Source: Chelativorans alearensis (GTDB taxonomy: Bacteria; Pseudomonadota; Alphaproteobacteria; Rhizobiales; Rhizobiaceae). From it: a DNA stretch of 64,000 bases. Every line of letters begins with the position of its first letter. The first letter of the stretch is position 1. Below the pieces are notes generated by a model. It was not told the origin of the DNA. It did not search any database and saw nothing but the letters and a program-made list of their open reading frames with translations. The translations under genes and the position numbers were made by a program. This document shows positions 1 to 9,386 of this stretch, one piece after another. The DNA lies in the NCBI RefSeq assembly GCF_010993735.1, contig NZ_WQNI01000016.1:62001-126000 (forward strand), in the 5' to 3' direction.

Positions 1-812
1 CCCAACGGCGCCGGCAAGACGACGCTGATCTCCATCGTCTGCGGCATCGTCAACGCGACCAATGGCAAGGTCAGCGTGCAGGGCCACGACATCATCAGCG
101 AGTTCCGCGCCGCGCGGGAACTCATCGGGCTGGTGCCGCAGGAACTGCACGTGGAGACCTTCGAGACCGTGTGGGACACGGTGAGCTACAGCCGCGGCCT
201 GTTCGGCAAGAAGCCGAAGCCCGAACTCATCGAGCAACTCCTCAGGGACCTCACCCTGTGGGACAAGAAGGACAATAAGATCCTCGAGCTTTCCGGCGGC
301 ATGAAGCGGCGAGTCATGATCGCCAAGGCCCTGGCGCACGAGCCGAAGATCCTGTTCCTCGACGAGCCGACGGCGGGCGTCGACGTGGAATTGCGCAAGG
401 ACATGTGGCAGCTGGTGCGGCGGCTGCGCGAGGAGGGCGGCGTGACCATCATCCTCACCACCCACTATATCGAGGAGGCGGAGGAAATCGCCGACCGGGT
501 GGGCGTGATCAACAAGGGCCGGCTGATCCTGGTGGAGGAGAAGAACGAGCTGATGCGCAAGCTCGGCAAGAAGCAGCTCACGCTCGAGCTGAACGACGTT
601 CTGGAATCGCTCCCCGAAGCGCTCGGCCGCTACGATCTCGATCTGGAGAACGGCGGCGAGCGCCTCGTCTACCGCTACGACACGCAGGCAGAGCGCACGG
701 GCATCGGCTCGCTGCTTGCCGACCTCAACCGGGCGGGAATCTCGATCAAGGACCTCGACACCGAGCAGAGCTCGCTTGAGGACATCTTCGTCACCCTGGT
801 GGAGGAAACGCG

Positions 813-816
<4 letters not shown>
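1..816 (+). CDS. ABC-2 type exporter, ATP-binding subunit (5' end outside window)
   Basis: The frame is open from base 1, so the N-terminus lies outside the window. This is the ATPase of an ABC exporter; it would hydrolyse ATP at the inner membrane for the permease encoded next. The fragment opens inside the Walker A loop (NGAGKTT), then shows a Q-loop (VPQE), the signature LSGGMKRR, Walker B ILFLDEP followed by TAGVD, and the switch histidine in [10 protein letters not shown]. Its stop overlaps the GTG start of the permease by four bases, so the two are translationally coupled. Family layout resembles YadG-type exporters; NodI and CcmA belong to the same broad group. The substrate cannot be read from the sequence. 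Confidence 0.93.
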
Positions 817-1574
<758 letters not shown>

Positions 1575-1588
1575 GGGATGGAGCCGGC

Positions 1589-2497
1589 GTGATTGCCGTG
1601 ATGCCGCCAAGGCTGAAACCGGGCGATACGGTCCGTTTCGTCTCTCCCGCAAGCACGCCTGAGAGGGATCAGATTCTCCGGCGTGCCGAGTTGCTGGAGA
1701 GCTGGGGCCTCAAGGTGGAGTTCGGCGCACGCGCCTTTTCCAGCTTCGCCCGTTTCGCTGGCACCGATGAAGAGCGCCTCGCCGACCTCAACGATGCGCT
1801 CCGGGACCCCAACGTGCGGGGGATAATTGCTACACGCGGCGGCAAGGGCTCCTACCGGATTGCCGACCGGCTCGACTTCGACGCCGTTCGACGCGATCCG
1901 AAGCTGCTCGTCGGCTTCAGCGACATCACCATCCTGCATCTGATGCTTTGGAAGCAGTGTGGGCTGATCGGCGTGCACGGAGCGGTGACCCTTTGGGAGC
2001 CCTGCCGCGCCTTTATGCAAAATATCCTAATGGGGTCGGACGACATCGTGATCCAATCCCGCGCGGAGGAGCCGACATCCGCTCTAACGACGGAAGGGCG
2101 CGCGCAGGGCCGGCTTATCGGGGGCAATCTTGACATGCTCGCGACGGCCGCGGGCTGGGCATTGCCGAGCCTGAAGGGAGCTATTCTTCTGGTGGAAGCG
2201 GTGAACTCCCGTCTGGGTCAGGTCGACCGGCAGTTGACGATGCTCCGCAAGGGCGGCCACTTGGACGGTTTGGCGGCCGTCGCCGTCGGCCGGTTCACAG
2301 GCTTCGAGCTTACAGGCGACTTCACGATCATCGATCTGCTACGGGAGCATCTCGATCGACTGGATGTTCCCATTCTCGGTGGATTGCCGTTGGGCCATGA
2401 CAAGGAGCCACTTGCCACCCTTGTGGGAGCTTCGGCGTTTCTGGACGCTGCGGCTGGAAAGCTTACGGCAACCAGAAGCACAGCAAATTCTCACTGA
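1589..2497 (+). CDS. peptidase S66 family (LD-carboxypeptidase-like)
   Basis: A 302-residue serine peptidase of family S66. Characterised members trim the terminal D-Ala from murein tetrapeptides (LdcA) or inactivate microcin C (MccF). Candidate triad: Ser111 in GFSDIT, Glu203 in LLVEAV and His270 in GLPLGHD; the conserved ATRGGKGSYR lies at 82-91. Start chosen at GTG 1589 because GGAG at 1580-1583 is five bases upstream; ATG 1601 is the alternative, and the frame is also open further upstream. It follows the ABC permease closely and may share its transcript. Peptidoglycan recycling is the default guess, but the link to an exporter makes an MccF-like self-protection role worth considering. 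Confidence 0.85.
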   Translation: MIAVMPPRLKPGDTVRFVSPASTPERDQILRRAELLESWGLKVEFGARAFSSFARFAGTDEERLADLNDALRDPNVRGIIATRGGKGSYRIADRLDFDAVRRDPKLLVGFSDITILHLMLWKQCGLIGVHGAVTLWEPCRAFMQNILMGSDDIVIQSRAEEPTSALTTEGRAQGRLIGGNLDMLATAAGWALPSLKGAILLVEAVNSRLGQVDRQLTMLRKGGHLDGLAAVAVGRFTGFELTGDFTIIDLLREHLDRLDVPILGGLPLGHDKEPLATLVGASAFLDAAAGKLTATRSTANSH

Positions 2498-2532
2498 ATG
2501 GCGCCGCTTACGACCACGCTATCTTAGGCAGA

Positions 2533-2937
2533 TCAGGTGTGGGAGTTCGGTGGCAACGAGGGACCAGTTCTGCGCCCTGAACCAGACAAATCCGACTGTT
2601 CGACAAGCTCTCCATGAAGCTTGGCAGAGCGACGAAGCCGTGCGTTAGGCTCTGGCGGATTGATGAGCGCTTCCGCGAAACGCATCTGGTCTTCGGGCGT
2701 CAGACGCGGGACATTCGCCTGCTCCAAGGGTTGGTGTACACCTTTACTGTGCTTCTCCCAAATAGCCATGCGACGCTCCTCATGCGGTATACCCTTGTCA
2801 TCGAAATCGGCGAACATCGCCCGAGACGAGATGGATAGGCAGACACCTTCGATCTCGTTCAGCTTTGTCATTGCCTCACGTCCGACGATAAACTTGCCAG
2901 TTCGGGCATCACGCTTGATAGAACTTCTCTCGGCCAT
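2533..2937 (-). CDS. orphan antitoxin-like protein, apparently chimeric
   Basis: A 134-residue soluble protein. Its N-terminal half (RDARTGKFIVGREAM, then EERRMAIWEKHSKG) looks like small rhizobial antitoxin-like proteins. Residues after about 75 (LTPEDQMRFAEALINPPEPN) look like the C-terminal part of DUF1778/TacA-type antitoxins, which normally pair with a GNAT acetyltransferase toxin. No toxin lies downstream: the next gene on that side is the convergent S66 peptidase 35 bases away. The last 20 residues are Ser/Gly/Pro rich with no similarity I recognise. Family resemblance is from memory of motifs only, so function is not assigned. It may be a relic formed by fusing two antitoxin fragments. 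Confidence 0.5.
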   Translation of the reverse strand: MAERSSIKRDARTGKFIVGREAMTKLNEIEGVCLSISSRAMFADFDDKGIPHEERRMAIWEKHSKGVHQPLEQANVPRLTPEDQMRFAEALINPPEPNARLRRSAKLHGELVEQSDLSGSGRRTGPSLPPNSHT

Positions 2938-2994
2938 ATGCTCACAATATCACGGTTCACTCGCACTGCCAGGCATTCTCACCCGGCCACACCC

Positions 2995-3022
2995 TTGCAT
3001 CCAGCCCAAAACCCTGTATATA
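2995..3022 (+). promoter_or_regulatory. candidate housekeeping promoter of the rpsF operon
   Basis: TTGCAT at 2995-3000 and TATATA at 3017-3022 are separated by 16 bases. This predicts a leader of about 200 nt before rpsF. That leader contains a short hairpin CCGGC-CAA-GCCGG at 3151-3163, which could take part in autoregulation of the S6/S18 operon, although I cannot show it is the known S6:S18 motif. Confidence 0.45.
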
Positions 3023-3228
3023 CGCGCCGTCTGCCGGTCCCAGTTGGGGGCTGAACGGAGGGCCGGGTGTTTGTCGCCCGTTGTGAAGGCAAAAGTCTTC
3101 CGCCTCCCGTGTCTCCGCTCTCGACCGTCTCCAATACGCGCCTTTCTTCTCCGGCCAAGCCGGCAAGATAGGTCGCTGAGGCTTTAGCCGCTGGGGCCCG
3201 ACGGACGGAACAGAAGAAAGGCAAGACA

Positions 3229-3690
3229 ATGGCTCTATACGAACATGTGTTTCTTGCCCGGCAGGACCTCTCGCAGCAGCAGGTCGATGCGCTCCTTGAG
3301 CAATACAAGGGTGTCATCGAGAACGGCGGAGGCACGATCGGCCGGGTCGAGAACTGGGGACTGAAGTCCCTCGCCTACCGGATCAAGAAGAACCGCAAGG
3401 CCTATTTCACGCTCGTGGACATCGACGCGCCGGCAGATGCCGTCAAGGAGATGGAGCGGCAGATGGGACTTTCCGAGGACGTGCTGCGCTTCATGACTGT
3501 GCGCGTTGACGCGCACGAGGAAGGCCCGTCGGCGATGATGCAGCGCCGCGACGACCGCGGCCCGCGCCGCGACGACCGTGGCCCGCGCCGTGACGACCGC
3601 GGCCCGCGCGGCGACCGCGACGACCGTCCGCGCTTTGATCGCGATGACCGCCCGCGCCAGCCGCGCGAAGCCAGTGAGGGAGGCCAATAA
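3229..3690 (+). CDS. rpsF: 30S ribosomal protein S6
   Basis: Small-subunit protein S6, which binds S18 in the 30S platform. Residues 1-98 form the conserved S6 fold ([15 protein letters not shown] at the start, [20 protein letters not shown] in the middle). After that comes a basic/acidic tail with the heptad RRDDRGP repeated three times and further Asp/Arg-rich units, giving 153 residues against about 130 in E. coli. The start is supported by AAAGG at 3216-3220 upstream of the ATG. The stop TAA overlaps the ATG of rpsR by one base. Confidence 0.97.
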   Translation: MALYEHVFLARQDLSQQQVDALLEQYKGVIENGGGTIGRVENWGLKSLAYRIKKNRKAYFTLVDIDAPADAVKEMERQMGLSEDVLRFMTVRVDAHEEGPSAMMQRRDDRGPRRDDRGPRRDDRGPRGDRDDRPRFDRDDRPRQPREASEGGQ

Positions 3691-3938
3691 TGGTCGACAT
3701 CAACCAGATCCCGACGCGGCGCCCCTTCCACCGCCGCCGCAAGACCTGCCCGTTCTCCGGCTCGAACGCGCCGAAGATCGACTACAAGGACGTCAAGCTC
3801 CTGCAGCGCTACATTTCCGAGCGCGGCAAGATCGTGCCGTCGCGCATCACCGCGGTGAGCCAGAAGAAGCAGCGCGAGCTTGCCAGGGCGATCAAGCGGG
3901 CGCGCTTCCTGGGCCTTTTGCCCTACGTGGTGAAGTAA
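3690..3938 (+). CDS. rpsR: 30S ribosomal protein S18
   Basis: An 82-residue S18, partner of S6 in the 30S platform. The diagnostic [20 protein letters not shown] and [20 protein letters not shown] stretches are intact, with the C-terminal FLGLLPYV. It starts at the A of the rpsF stop codon (TAATG), so translation is coupled to rpsF. Confidence 0.97.
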   Translation: MVDINQIPTRRPFHRRRKTCPFSGSNAPKIDYKDVKLLQRYISERGKIVPSRITAVSQKKQRELARAIKRARFLGLLPYVVK

Positions 3939-3942
3939 GACC

Positions 3943-3970
3943 GGCTGCGGGCGCATTTGCGCCCGCAGCC
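3943..3970 (+). terminator. strong stem-loop after rpsR
   Basis: A perfect 12-bp stem, GGCTGCGGGCGC (3943-3954) with GCGCCCGCAGCC (3959-3970), closed by ATTT. No T-run follows, so it is more likely an attenuating or RNA-stabilising structure inside the operon than a full terminator. The rest of the rpsR-rplI gap (3971-4163) holds no reading frame I can support. Confidence 0.5.
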
Positions 3971-4163
3971 CCTCCCCGCGGCGGGCGCGGATCGAGGGAC
4001 AGGAAAATCCCGAGTTGGGGCAAGGCCCCTAACTGCCAGAAGGGCAGGACAGCGAACCTGAAGCCGCAAGGCACCCGTTTCCTGACCTGCCTTCCATGCT
4101 CAAGCGGCGACTAGCCGCCGAAGCCCAAGCGGCTGATTGCCGCCTGAAGAAGGAAACGGAACG

Positions 4164-4799
4164 ATGGAAATCATTCTCCTGGAACGCATCCCGCGGCTCG
4201 GCCAGATGGGCGACGTCGTGAAGGTCAAGGACGGCTTTGCGCGCAACTTCCTGCTGCCGCAGGGCAAGGCGCTGCGCGCCAACGAGGCCAACAGGAAAAA
4301 GTTCGAGACGCAGCGCGTCGAGCTCGAGGCGCGCAACCTGGAGCGGAAGAAGGAAGCCGAGGGCGTCGCCGAGAAGCTCGACGGCCAGAGCTTCGTCGTC
4401 ATCCGCTCGGCCGCCGAGACGGGACAGCTCTACGGCTCCGTCTCGCCGCGCGACATCGTCGAGGTGCTGGACGAGAACGGCTTCAAGATCGGCCGCAACC
4501 AGGTCGATCTCAACCAGCCGATCAAGACGATCGGTGTGATGAACGTGGCGATCGCGCTGCACCCCGAGGTCGTCGTGACCATCAGCCTCAACGTTGCCCG
4601 CTCGGCCGAGGAGGCGGAGCGCCAGGCGCAGGGCGAGACGCTGGATTCGGCCGAGGCGATCTACGGCGAGGACGTCAACGAGAGCGCCCGGCCGGAGGAG
4701 TTCTTCGACCCGGAAGCCGAGTTCGCGGAGCCGGAAGAGGCGGAGGAGACCGCTGCCGAGGAGGCGCCCGCCGGAGGCGAGGAGGAAGAGAAGGCCTGA
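4164..4799 (+). CDS. rplI: 50S ribosomal protein L9
   Basis: A 211-residue L9, a two-domain protein that binds 23S rRNA near the L1 stalk. The N-terminal signature [19 protein letters not shown] and the glycine/lysine rich linker ([13 protein letters not shown]) are present; the C-terminal domain ends near residue 150. A very acidic Glu/Ala tail of about 55 residues follows, as in many alphaproteobacteria. Start chosen at 4164 (AAGGAAACGGAACG just upstream) because L9 begins MEI/MEV; an in-frame ATG at 4137 would add nine non-conserved residues. Confidence 0.96.
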   Translation: MEIILLERIPRLGQMGDVVKVKDGFARNFLLPQGKALRANEANRKKFETQRVELEARNLERKKEAEGVAEKLDGQSFVVIRSAAETGQLYGSVSPRDIVEVLDENGFKIGRNQVDLNQPIKTIGVMNVAIALHPEVVVTISLNVARSAEEAERQAQGETLDSAEAIYGEDVNESARPEEFFDPEAEFAEPEEAEETAAEEAPAGGEEEEKA

Positions 4800-4826
4800 G
4801 CCGGGCCTTCCGTGGGTATGCTTTGA

Positions 4827-4861
4827 GGGGCCGGGCGGCAACGTCCGGCCCCACACTTTTT
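4827..4861 (+). terminator. rho-independent terminator of the rpsF-rpsR-rplI operon
   Basis: Stem GGGGCCGG (4827-4834) with CCGGCCCC (4845-4852), a 10-base loop, then ACAC and a run of five T (4857-4861). It lies 28 bases after the rplI stop. Confidence 0.85.
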
Positions 4862-4986
4862 GTGAGCCAATATTTCAGGCGAATTGAGCCAATTGTGTCC
4901 AGAGGGTCGTCAGCGCCGTATTGGGCGGATTGCGGCGTTTCTCGCGATGTCAGCAGTCTTTTCGCCGTGGGTGCAGGCGAGCCTCG

Positions 4987-5012
4987 GGAACCCTTTTCAA
5001 CCGAGGCGCTTG
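4987..5012 (+). promoter_or_regulatory. possible EcfG-type (general stress) promoter of cfa
   Basis: GGAAC at 4987-4991 followed after 17 bases by CTTG (5009-5012), placing TT where the alphaproteobacterial EcfG/RpoE2 consensus (GGAAC-N16-18-cgTT) expects it. The -35 is perfect but the -10 is not. It would give a leader of about 35 nt before the cfa start. Confidence 0.3.
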
Positions 5013-5052
5013 TGATACATAATCGCAACATCCCAGGCTAGCGGGGTGAGTG

Positions 5053-6306
5053 ATGAACCAGTTGCTTGCGAAACTTGCTTCCCGCCTCGTGCGGTCGGGC
5101 TCCCTGAGCATCACGGACGCGGACGGCGCGGTGCACCGTTTCGGCGACGGGTCCGGCGAACCGGTGCATATCGTCATCCATTCGAGGAGAGCCGAGCGGG
5201 CGATCGCACTCGACCCGATGCTGGCGGTTCCTGAAAGCTATATGGAGGGCGAACTGGATTTCGAGCAGGGCGACGTCCTGGCGCTGCTCAAGCTCAGCTA
5301 TCAGAACCTGGAGGGCGCCGGCGCTGAGGCGTTCGTCATGAAGCTGGGCGAAGGCGTGCGTTATCTTTTCCGCCGCCTGCACCAGTTCAACCCCGCCAGC
5401 CGTTCCAAGCGCAACGTCGCACGCCATTACGACCTCTCGGGCGAGCTCTACCGGATTTTCCTCGACGAGGATATGCAGTACTCCTGCGCCTATTTCCCTG
5501 ACCCGGACACTTCCCTGGAAGAGGCGCAGCGCGCCAAGAAGCGCCACATCGCCGCCAAGCTGGCGCTGGAGCCGGGCCAGAAGGTGCTCGACATCGGCTC
5601 CGGATGGGGCGGGCTGGGGCTCTATCTGGCGCGCCAGTTCGACGTCGACCTCCTCGGCGTCACCCTGTCGGAAGAGCAGCACGCGGTCTCCCGGAAGCGG
5701 GCGAAGGAGGAGAAGCTCGACGGCAAGGCGCGCTTCGAGATCGCCGACTACCGGGCGCTTTGCGGACCGTTCGACCGTATCGTCTCGGTCGGCATGTTCG
5801 AGCATGTGGGCATCAACCACTACCGCACCTTCTTCGACAAGTGCGCACAGCTCTTGAGCGACGACGGCGTGATGCTCCTGCACACGATCGGCCGCACCTC
5901 CGGACCGACGGTCACCAATGCCTTCATCCGCAAGCACATCTTCCCCGGCGGCTACATCCCTTCCCTTTCGGAGGTGATTCCGGCGATCGAGAAGTCCGGC
6001 CTCTTGATCACCGATATCGAGGTGCTGAGGCTGCACTATGCGGAGACGCTGAAGAACTGGCGCGAGCGCTTCCTGGCCAATCGCGACAAGGTTCTGGAGA
6101 TCTATGACGAGCGTTTCGCACGCATGTGGGAATTCTATCTCGCCGGCTCCGAGGCCTCCTTCCGCTGGCAGGATATGGTGGTCTTCCAGATCCAGCTCGC
6201 CAAGAAGCGCGAAACGCTGCCGCTGACACGCGATTATATCGGCGAGACGGAGAAGCGGCTGGCCGCCCCCAACGGGCGAAAGACGTTTACCGACGCGGCC
6301 GAATAG
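5053..6306 (+). CDS. cfa: cyclopropane-fatty-acyl-phospholipid synthase
   Basis: A 417-residue SAM-dependent enzyme that adds a methylene bridge across the double bond of unsaturated acyl chains in membrane phospholipids. The SAM-binding glycine motif VLDIGSGWGGLG is at 178-189. Family motifs QYSCAYF, SVGMFEHVG and FIRKHIFPGGYIPS are intact, and length is normal. Start chosen at ATG 5053 with GGGGTGA at 5043-5049; a GTG one codon upstream is also in frame. It stands as a single-gene unit between the rplI terminator and a hairpin at 6347. In related bacteria such enzymes are stationary-phase or acid induced. Confidence 0.93.
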   Translation: MNQLLAKLASRLVRSGSLSITDADGAVHRFGDGSGEPVHIVIHSRRAERAIALDPMLAVPESYMEGELDFEQGDVLALLKLSYQNLEGAGAEAFVMKLGEGVRYLFRRLHQFNPASRSKRNVARHYDLSGELYRIFLDEDMQYSCAYFPDPDTSLEEAQRAKKRHIAAKLALEPGQKVLDIGSGWGGLGLYLARQFDVDLLGVTLSEEQHAVSRKRAKEEKLDGKARFEIADYRALCGPFDRIVSVGMFEHVGINHYRTFFDKCAQLLSDDGVMLLHTIGRTSGPTVTNAFIRKHIFPGGYIPSLSEVIPAIEKSGLLITDIEVLRLHYAETLKNWRERFLANRDKVLEIYDERFARMWEFYLAGSEASFRWQDMVVFQIQLAKKRETLPLTRDYIGETEKRLAAPNGRKTFTDAAE

Positions 6307-6346
6307 GAATATTATCCACCCTACGCTGGTGATTCGCTGTCAAGCA

Positions 6347-6372
6347 TGGAAAACGCAGGAATGCGTTTTCCA
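6347..6372 (+). terminator. perfect hairpin with GGAA tetraloop after cfa
   Basis: TGGAAAACGCA (6347-6357) pairs perfectly with TGCGTTTTCCA (6362-6372), closed by GGAA, a GNRA-type tetraloop. The hairpin sits 40 bases after the cfa stop and ends in the T-rich arm, so it can act as a terminator; it is symmetric and could work in both directions. The rest of 6307-6524 is the dnaB upstream region. Confidence 0.6.
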
Positions 6373-6524
6373 CGGTGCGCGGCGCGATTGCGTGTGGATA
6401 GCGGGATGCTTCGGCACAACAGCCTTACGCAGCGGCGCGCAAAGGTCTACGAGAGAACGGTTTTGGGGGCGCCGGATTTGTCCGCTGTTATCCGGCAGCC
6501 ATAATAGCGACAAACGGAAATCCG

Positions 6525-8015
6525 ATGGCTGAAGCAGTCCGCAAGCTGAACACGGCGGAAACGCCTCTTTATCGCGAGGCACCCAACAATATCGAGGCCG
6601 AGCAGGCCCTGCTCGGCGCCATCCTCGTCAACAACGACGCCTTCTACCGCGTTTCGGACTTCCTGAAGTCGACCCATTTCTACGAGCCGCTGCACCGCAA
6701 GATATACGAGGTGGCGGGCGAACTCATCCGCATGGGCAAGATGGCCAATCCGGTGACCATCAAGACGTTCCTGCCCGCCGACGAGAAAGTGGGCGAGATG
6801 ACGGTGCAGCAGTATACCGCGCGGCTCGCCGCGGAGGCCGTCACCGTCATCAACGCCGCCGACTACGGCCGCGCCATCTATGACCTCGCCATCCGCCGGG
6901 CGCTGATCACCGTCGGCGAGGACATGGTCAACATCGCCTATGACGCGCCTGTCGATATGGCGCCGGGCGAGCAGATCGAGGATGCGGAGCGGCGGCTGTT
7001 CGAGCTTGCCGAGACCGGGCGCTACGACGGCGGTTTCGAAAGCTTCGGCGATGCCACCAAGATCGCCGTCGACATGGCCAACGCCGCCTTCATGCGCGAC
7101 GGGCATCTGTCCGGCATCGCCACGGGCCTGCGCGACCTCGACCGGCGCATGGGCGGCCTGCAGCCGTCGGACCTCATCATCCTTGCCGGCCGCCCCGGCA
7201 TGGGCAAGACGTCGCTTGCCACCAATATCGCCTTCAACATCGCCAACGCCTACGAGCCGGCGCCGCAGGCCGACGGCTCCTTCGCCGCGGCCAATGGCGG
7301 CGTTGTCGGCTTCTTCTCGCTGGAAATGTCGTCGGAGCAGCTGGCCACCCGCATCATCTCCGAGCAGACGGAAATCCCCTCCTCCAAGATCCGCCGCGGC
7401 GAGATCTCCGAGGCCGATTTCGAGAAGCTGGTGGGCTGCGCGCAGATGATGCAGAAGATCCCGCTCTTCATCGACCAGACGGGCGGCATCTCCATCGCCC
7501 AGCTCGCCGCGCGCGCAAGGCGGCTGAAGCGCCAGCGCGGGCTCGACGTTCTCGTCATCGACTACGTGCAGCTCATGCAGGGCACCAGTGCCCGCGCCCA
7601 GCAGAACCGCGTGCAGGAGATCACCGAGATCACCACCGGGCTGAAGGCGCTCGCCAAGGAGCTCGCCGTGCCGATCCTCGCGCTCTCCCAGCTTTCCCGT
7701 CAGGTGGAAAGCCGCGAGGACAAGCGCCCGCAGCTTTCGGACCTGCGCGAATCGGGCTCCATCGAGCAGGACGCCGACGTGGTTCTCTTCGTCTACCGCG
7801 AGGAGTATTATCTGGGCAACCGCGAGCCGAAGCCCGGCACGGAAGAGTACATCAAGTGGGAGAGCGAGATGAACGAGGCGCGCGGTAAGGCCGAGGTCAT
7901 CATCGCCAAGCAGCGCCACGGGCCTACAGGCTCCGTCAATCTCGGCTTCCAGGGCGAGTTCACCCGCTTCTCCGACCTTGCCGAGGATTCCCACCTGCCG
8001 GAGCGTTTCGAGTAG
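6525..8015 (+). CDS. dnaB: replicative DNA helicase
   Basis: The 496-residue hexameric 5'-3' helicase of the replication fork. The N-terminal primase-interacting domain begins NNIEAEQALLGAIL (residues 21-34). The RecA-like core has Walker A GRPGMGKTS at 222-230, a Walker B around DVLVIDYVQLM, and the arginine-finger region LSQLSRQVESREDKRP. No intein is present at the usual P-loop insertion point. The ATG at 6525 has only a weak ribosome site (GGAAATCCG). Confidence 0.97.
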   Translation: MAEAVRKLNTAETPLYREAPNNIEAEQALLGAILVNNDAFYRVSDFLKSTHFYEPLHRKIYEVAGELIRMGKMANPVTIKTFLPADEKVGEMTVQQYTARLAAEAVTVINAADYGRAIYDLAIRRALITVGEDMVNIAYDAPVDMAPGEQIEDAERRLFELAETGRYDGGFESFGDATKIAVDMANAAFMRDGHLSGIATGLRDLDRRMGGLQPSDLIILAGRPGMGKTSLATNIAFNIANAYEPAPQADGSFAAANGGVVGFFSLEMSSEQLATRIISEQTEIPSSKIRRGEISEADFEKLVGCAQMMQKIPLFIDQTGGISIAQLAARARRLKRQRGLDVLVIDYVQLMQGTSARAQQNRVQEITEITTGLKALAKELAVPILALSQLSRQVESREDKRPQLSDLRESGSIEQDADVVLFVYREEYYLGNREPKPGTEEYIKWESEMNEARGKAEVIIAKQRHGPTGSVNLGFQGEFTRFSDLAEDSHLPERFE

Positions 8016-8017
8016 AG

Positions 8018-9187
8018 GTGCCCTATTTGCCCGACATGACCGGCAGCGGGCCAGCGCCGCATCTGGCGGGGGGGCGGCTGACCGTCGATCTTTCCGCGCT
8101 GGCGGCGAATTACCGCCTTTTGGCAAAACGCTCGGCGCCGGCGCAGGCGGCCGCCGTGGTGAAGGCCGATGCCTACGGGCTTGGCCTTGGCCCCGTGGCG
8201 CGTGCGCTCTGGGCGGCGGGATGCCGGCGCTTCTTCGTGGCGCTGCCGGCGGAGGGCCTGGCGCTGCGCACCGTCCTGCCGGATGCGGAAATCTTCGTCT
8301 TCAACGGGCTTTTCGGCCCGGAAGCGGCGGCCGCCTACCGCGAGGGGCGGCTGATCCCGGTTCTCAACGCGCAGAGCGATCTTTCCATCTGGGAAGCCTA
8401 TGGCTGGGACGACGGCGATACGCCGCGCCCCTGCGCCATCCATGTCGAGACCGGCATGAACCGGCTTGGCCTGGCGCCGGAGCGGGCCCGCACCCTGGCG
8501 GAGGAAAACGCGCTGACGAATGCGCTCACCCCGGTCCTGGTGATGAGCCACCTCGCCTGCGCGGACACGCCCGGCCACCCCATGAACCGGCGGCAACTTG
8601 AATCCTTTCAGGCACTTCGGGCGCTTTTCCCAGAAACCGAATCAAGCCTTGCCAACTCCGCCGGCATCTTCCTCGGCGGCGACTACCTGTGCGATGTCAC
8701 ACGGCCGGGCATCGCGCTCTACGGCGGGGCGCCGGTCAGCGACGCGGCAAACCCGATGCGGCCGGTCGTGACGGCGGAAGCGCGCGTGGCGCAGGTGAAG
8801 CAGGTGCGCGCCGGCGACGCCGCCAGCTACGGCGCCACCCCGCTTCATCGCGACACGATCATCGCCGTCGCCTCCACCGGCTATGCCGACGGCTACCATC
8901 GCGCCGCCTCGGGCGGCGGCGTGCCCTTGCGCGATGTGCGCGGCGGCGCCAGCGGCTTCATCCACGGGCACGAGGCGCCGGTCGTCGGCCGGGTGACGAT
9001 GGACCTCACGCTTTTCGACGTCACCGCGCTCGGGCCGGACGCGGTGGCGGTGGGCGACCACATCGAACTGTTCGGGCCGAACATGCCGATCGATGCCGTG
9101 GCGGAGGCGGCCGGGACGGTCGCCTACGAGCTTTTGACGTCGCTGGGGCGGCGGTATCACCGCGAGTATGTGGGGGGTGGGGTGTGA
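8018..9187 (+). CDS. alr: alanine racemase
   Basis: PLP-dependent racemase converting L-Ala to D-Ala for peptidoglycan. The PLP lysine is Lys49 in VVKADAYGLG. Other conserved stretches are HVETGMNRLG, SNSAGIF-like ANSAGIFLG, RPGIALYGG and the C-terminal ASTGYADGY with GRVTMD. It follows dnaB by two bases. The start is uncertain: GTG 8018 gives 389 residues, TTG 8027 has the best spaced AGAGG, and ATG 8036 is also in frame; conserved sequence begins only near residue 17. The last 40 bases are unusually G-rich (a run of GGGG codons), unlike the rest of the gene. Confidence 0.94.
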   Translation: MPYLPDMTGSGPAPHLAGGRLTVDLSALAANYRLLAKRSAPAQAAAVVKADAYGLGLGPVARALWAAGCRRFFVALPAEGLALRTVLPDAEIFVFNGLFGPEAAAAYREGRLIPVLNAQSDLSIWEAYGWDDGDTPRPCAIHVETGMNRLGLAPERARTLAEENALTNALTPVLVMSHLACADTPGHPMNRRQLESFQALRALFPETESSLANSAGIFLGGDYLCDVTRPGIALYGGAPVSDAANPMRPVVTAEARVAQVKQVRAGDAASYGATPLHRDTIIAVASTGYADGYHRAASGGGVPLRDVRGGASGFIHGHEAPVVGRVTMDLTLFDVTALGPDAVAVGDHIELFGPNMPIDAVAEAAGTVAYELLTSLGRRYHREYVGGGV

Positions 9188-9222
9188 GCCAATCGCTGAA
9201 CTGCAACGACCTATCCATACGT

Positions 9223-9340
9223 GCGTCATCCCGGAAGCCGGAGCGAAGCGGAGGCTGTCCGGGACCCATTCCGGAATGTGGAAGAGTCACGGAATGGATC
9301 CCGGCTCGCGGGAGCAAAGCTCCCTTGGCCGGGATGACGC
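9223..9340. repeat. palindromic intergenic repeat element (REP/MITE-like)
   Basis: Outer arms GCGTCATCCCGG (9223-9234) and CCGGGATGACGC (9329-9340) are perfect inverted repeats 118 bp apart end to end. Inside lie further inverted pairs: GGGACCCATTCCG against CGGAATGGATCCC (one mismatch), the palindrome CATTCCGGAATG, and GGGAGC-AAA-GCTCCC. Nested hairpins with GTCATCCCGG ends are typical of rhizobial extragenic palindromic repeats. It fills the alr-radA gap. Confidence 0.8.
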
Positions 9341-9386
9341 GCGCGGAGCGAGAAACAGCAGCCAACCGCACCAGGGCCGCCCACTG

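Noticed and set aside
3023-3228. Known S6:S18-binding leader motif
   Set aside because: A small GC hairpin is present but I cannot show the conserved CCG bulge arrangement.
6312-6320. DnaA box (TTATCCACC) upstream of dnaB as part of an origin
   Set aside because: A single imperfect box with no cluster or AT-rich unwinding element.
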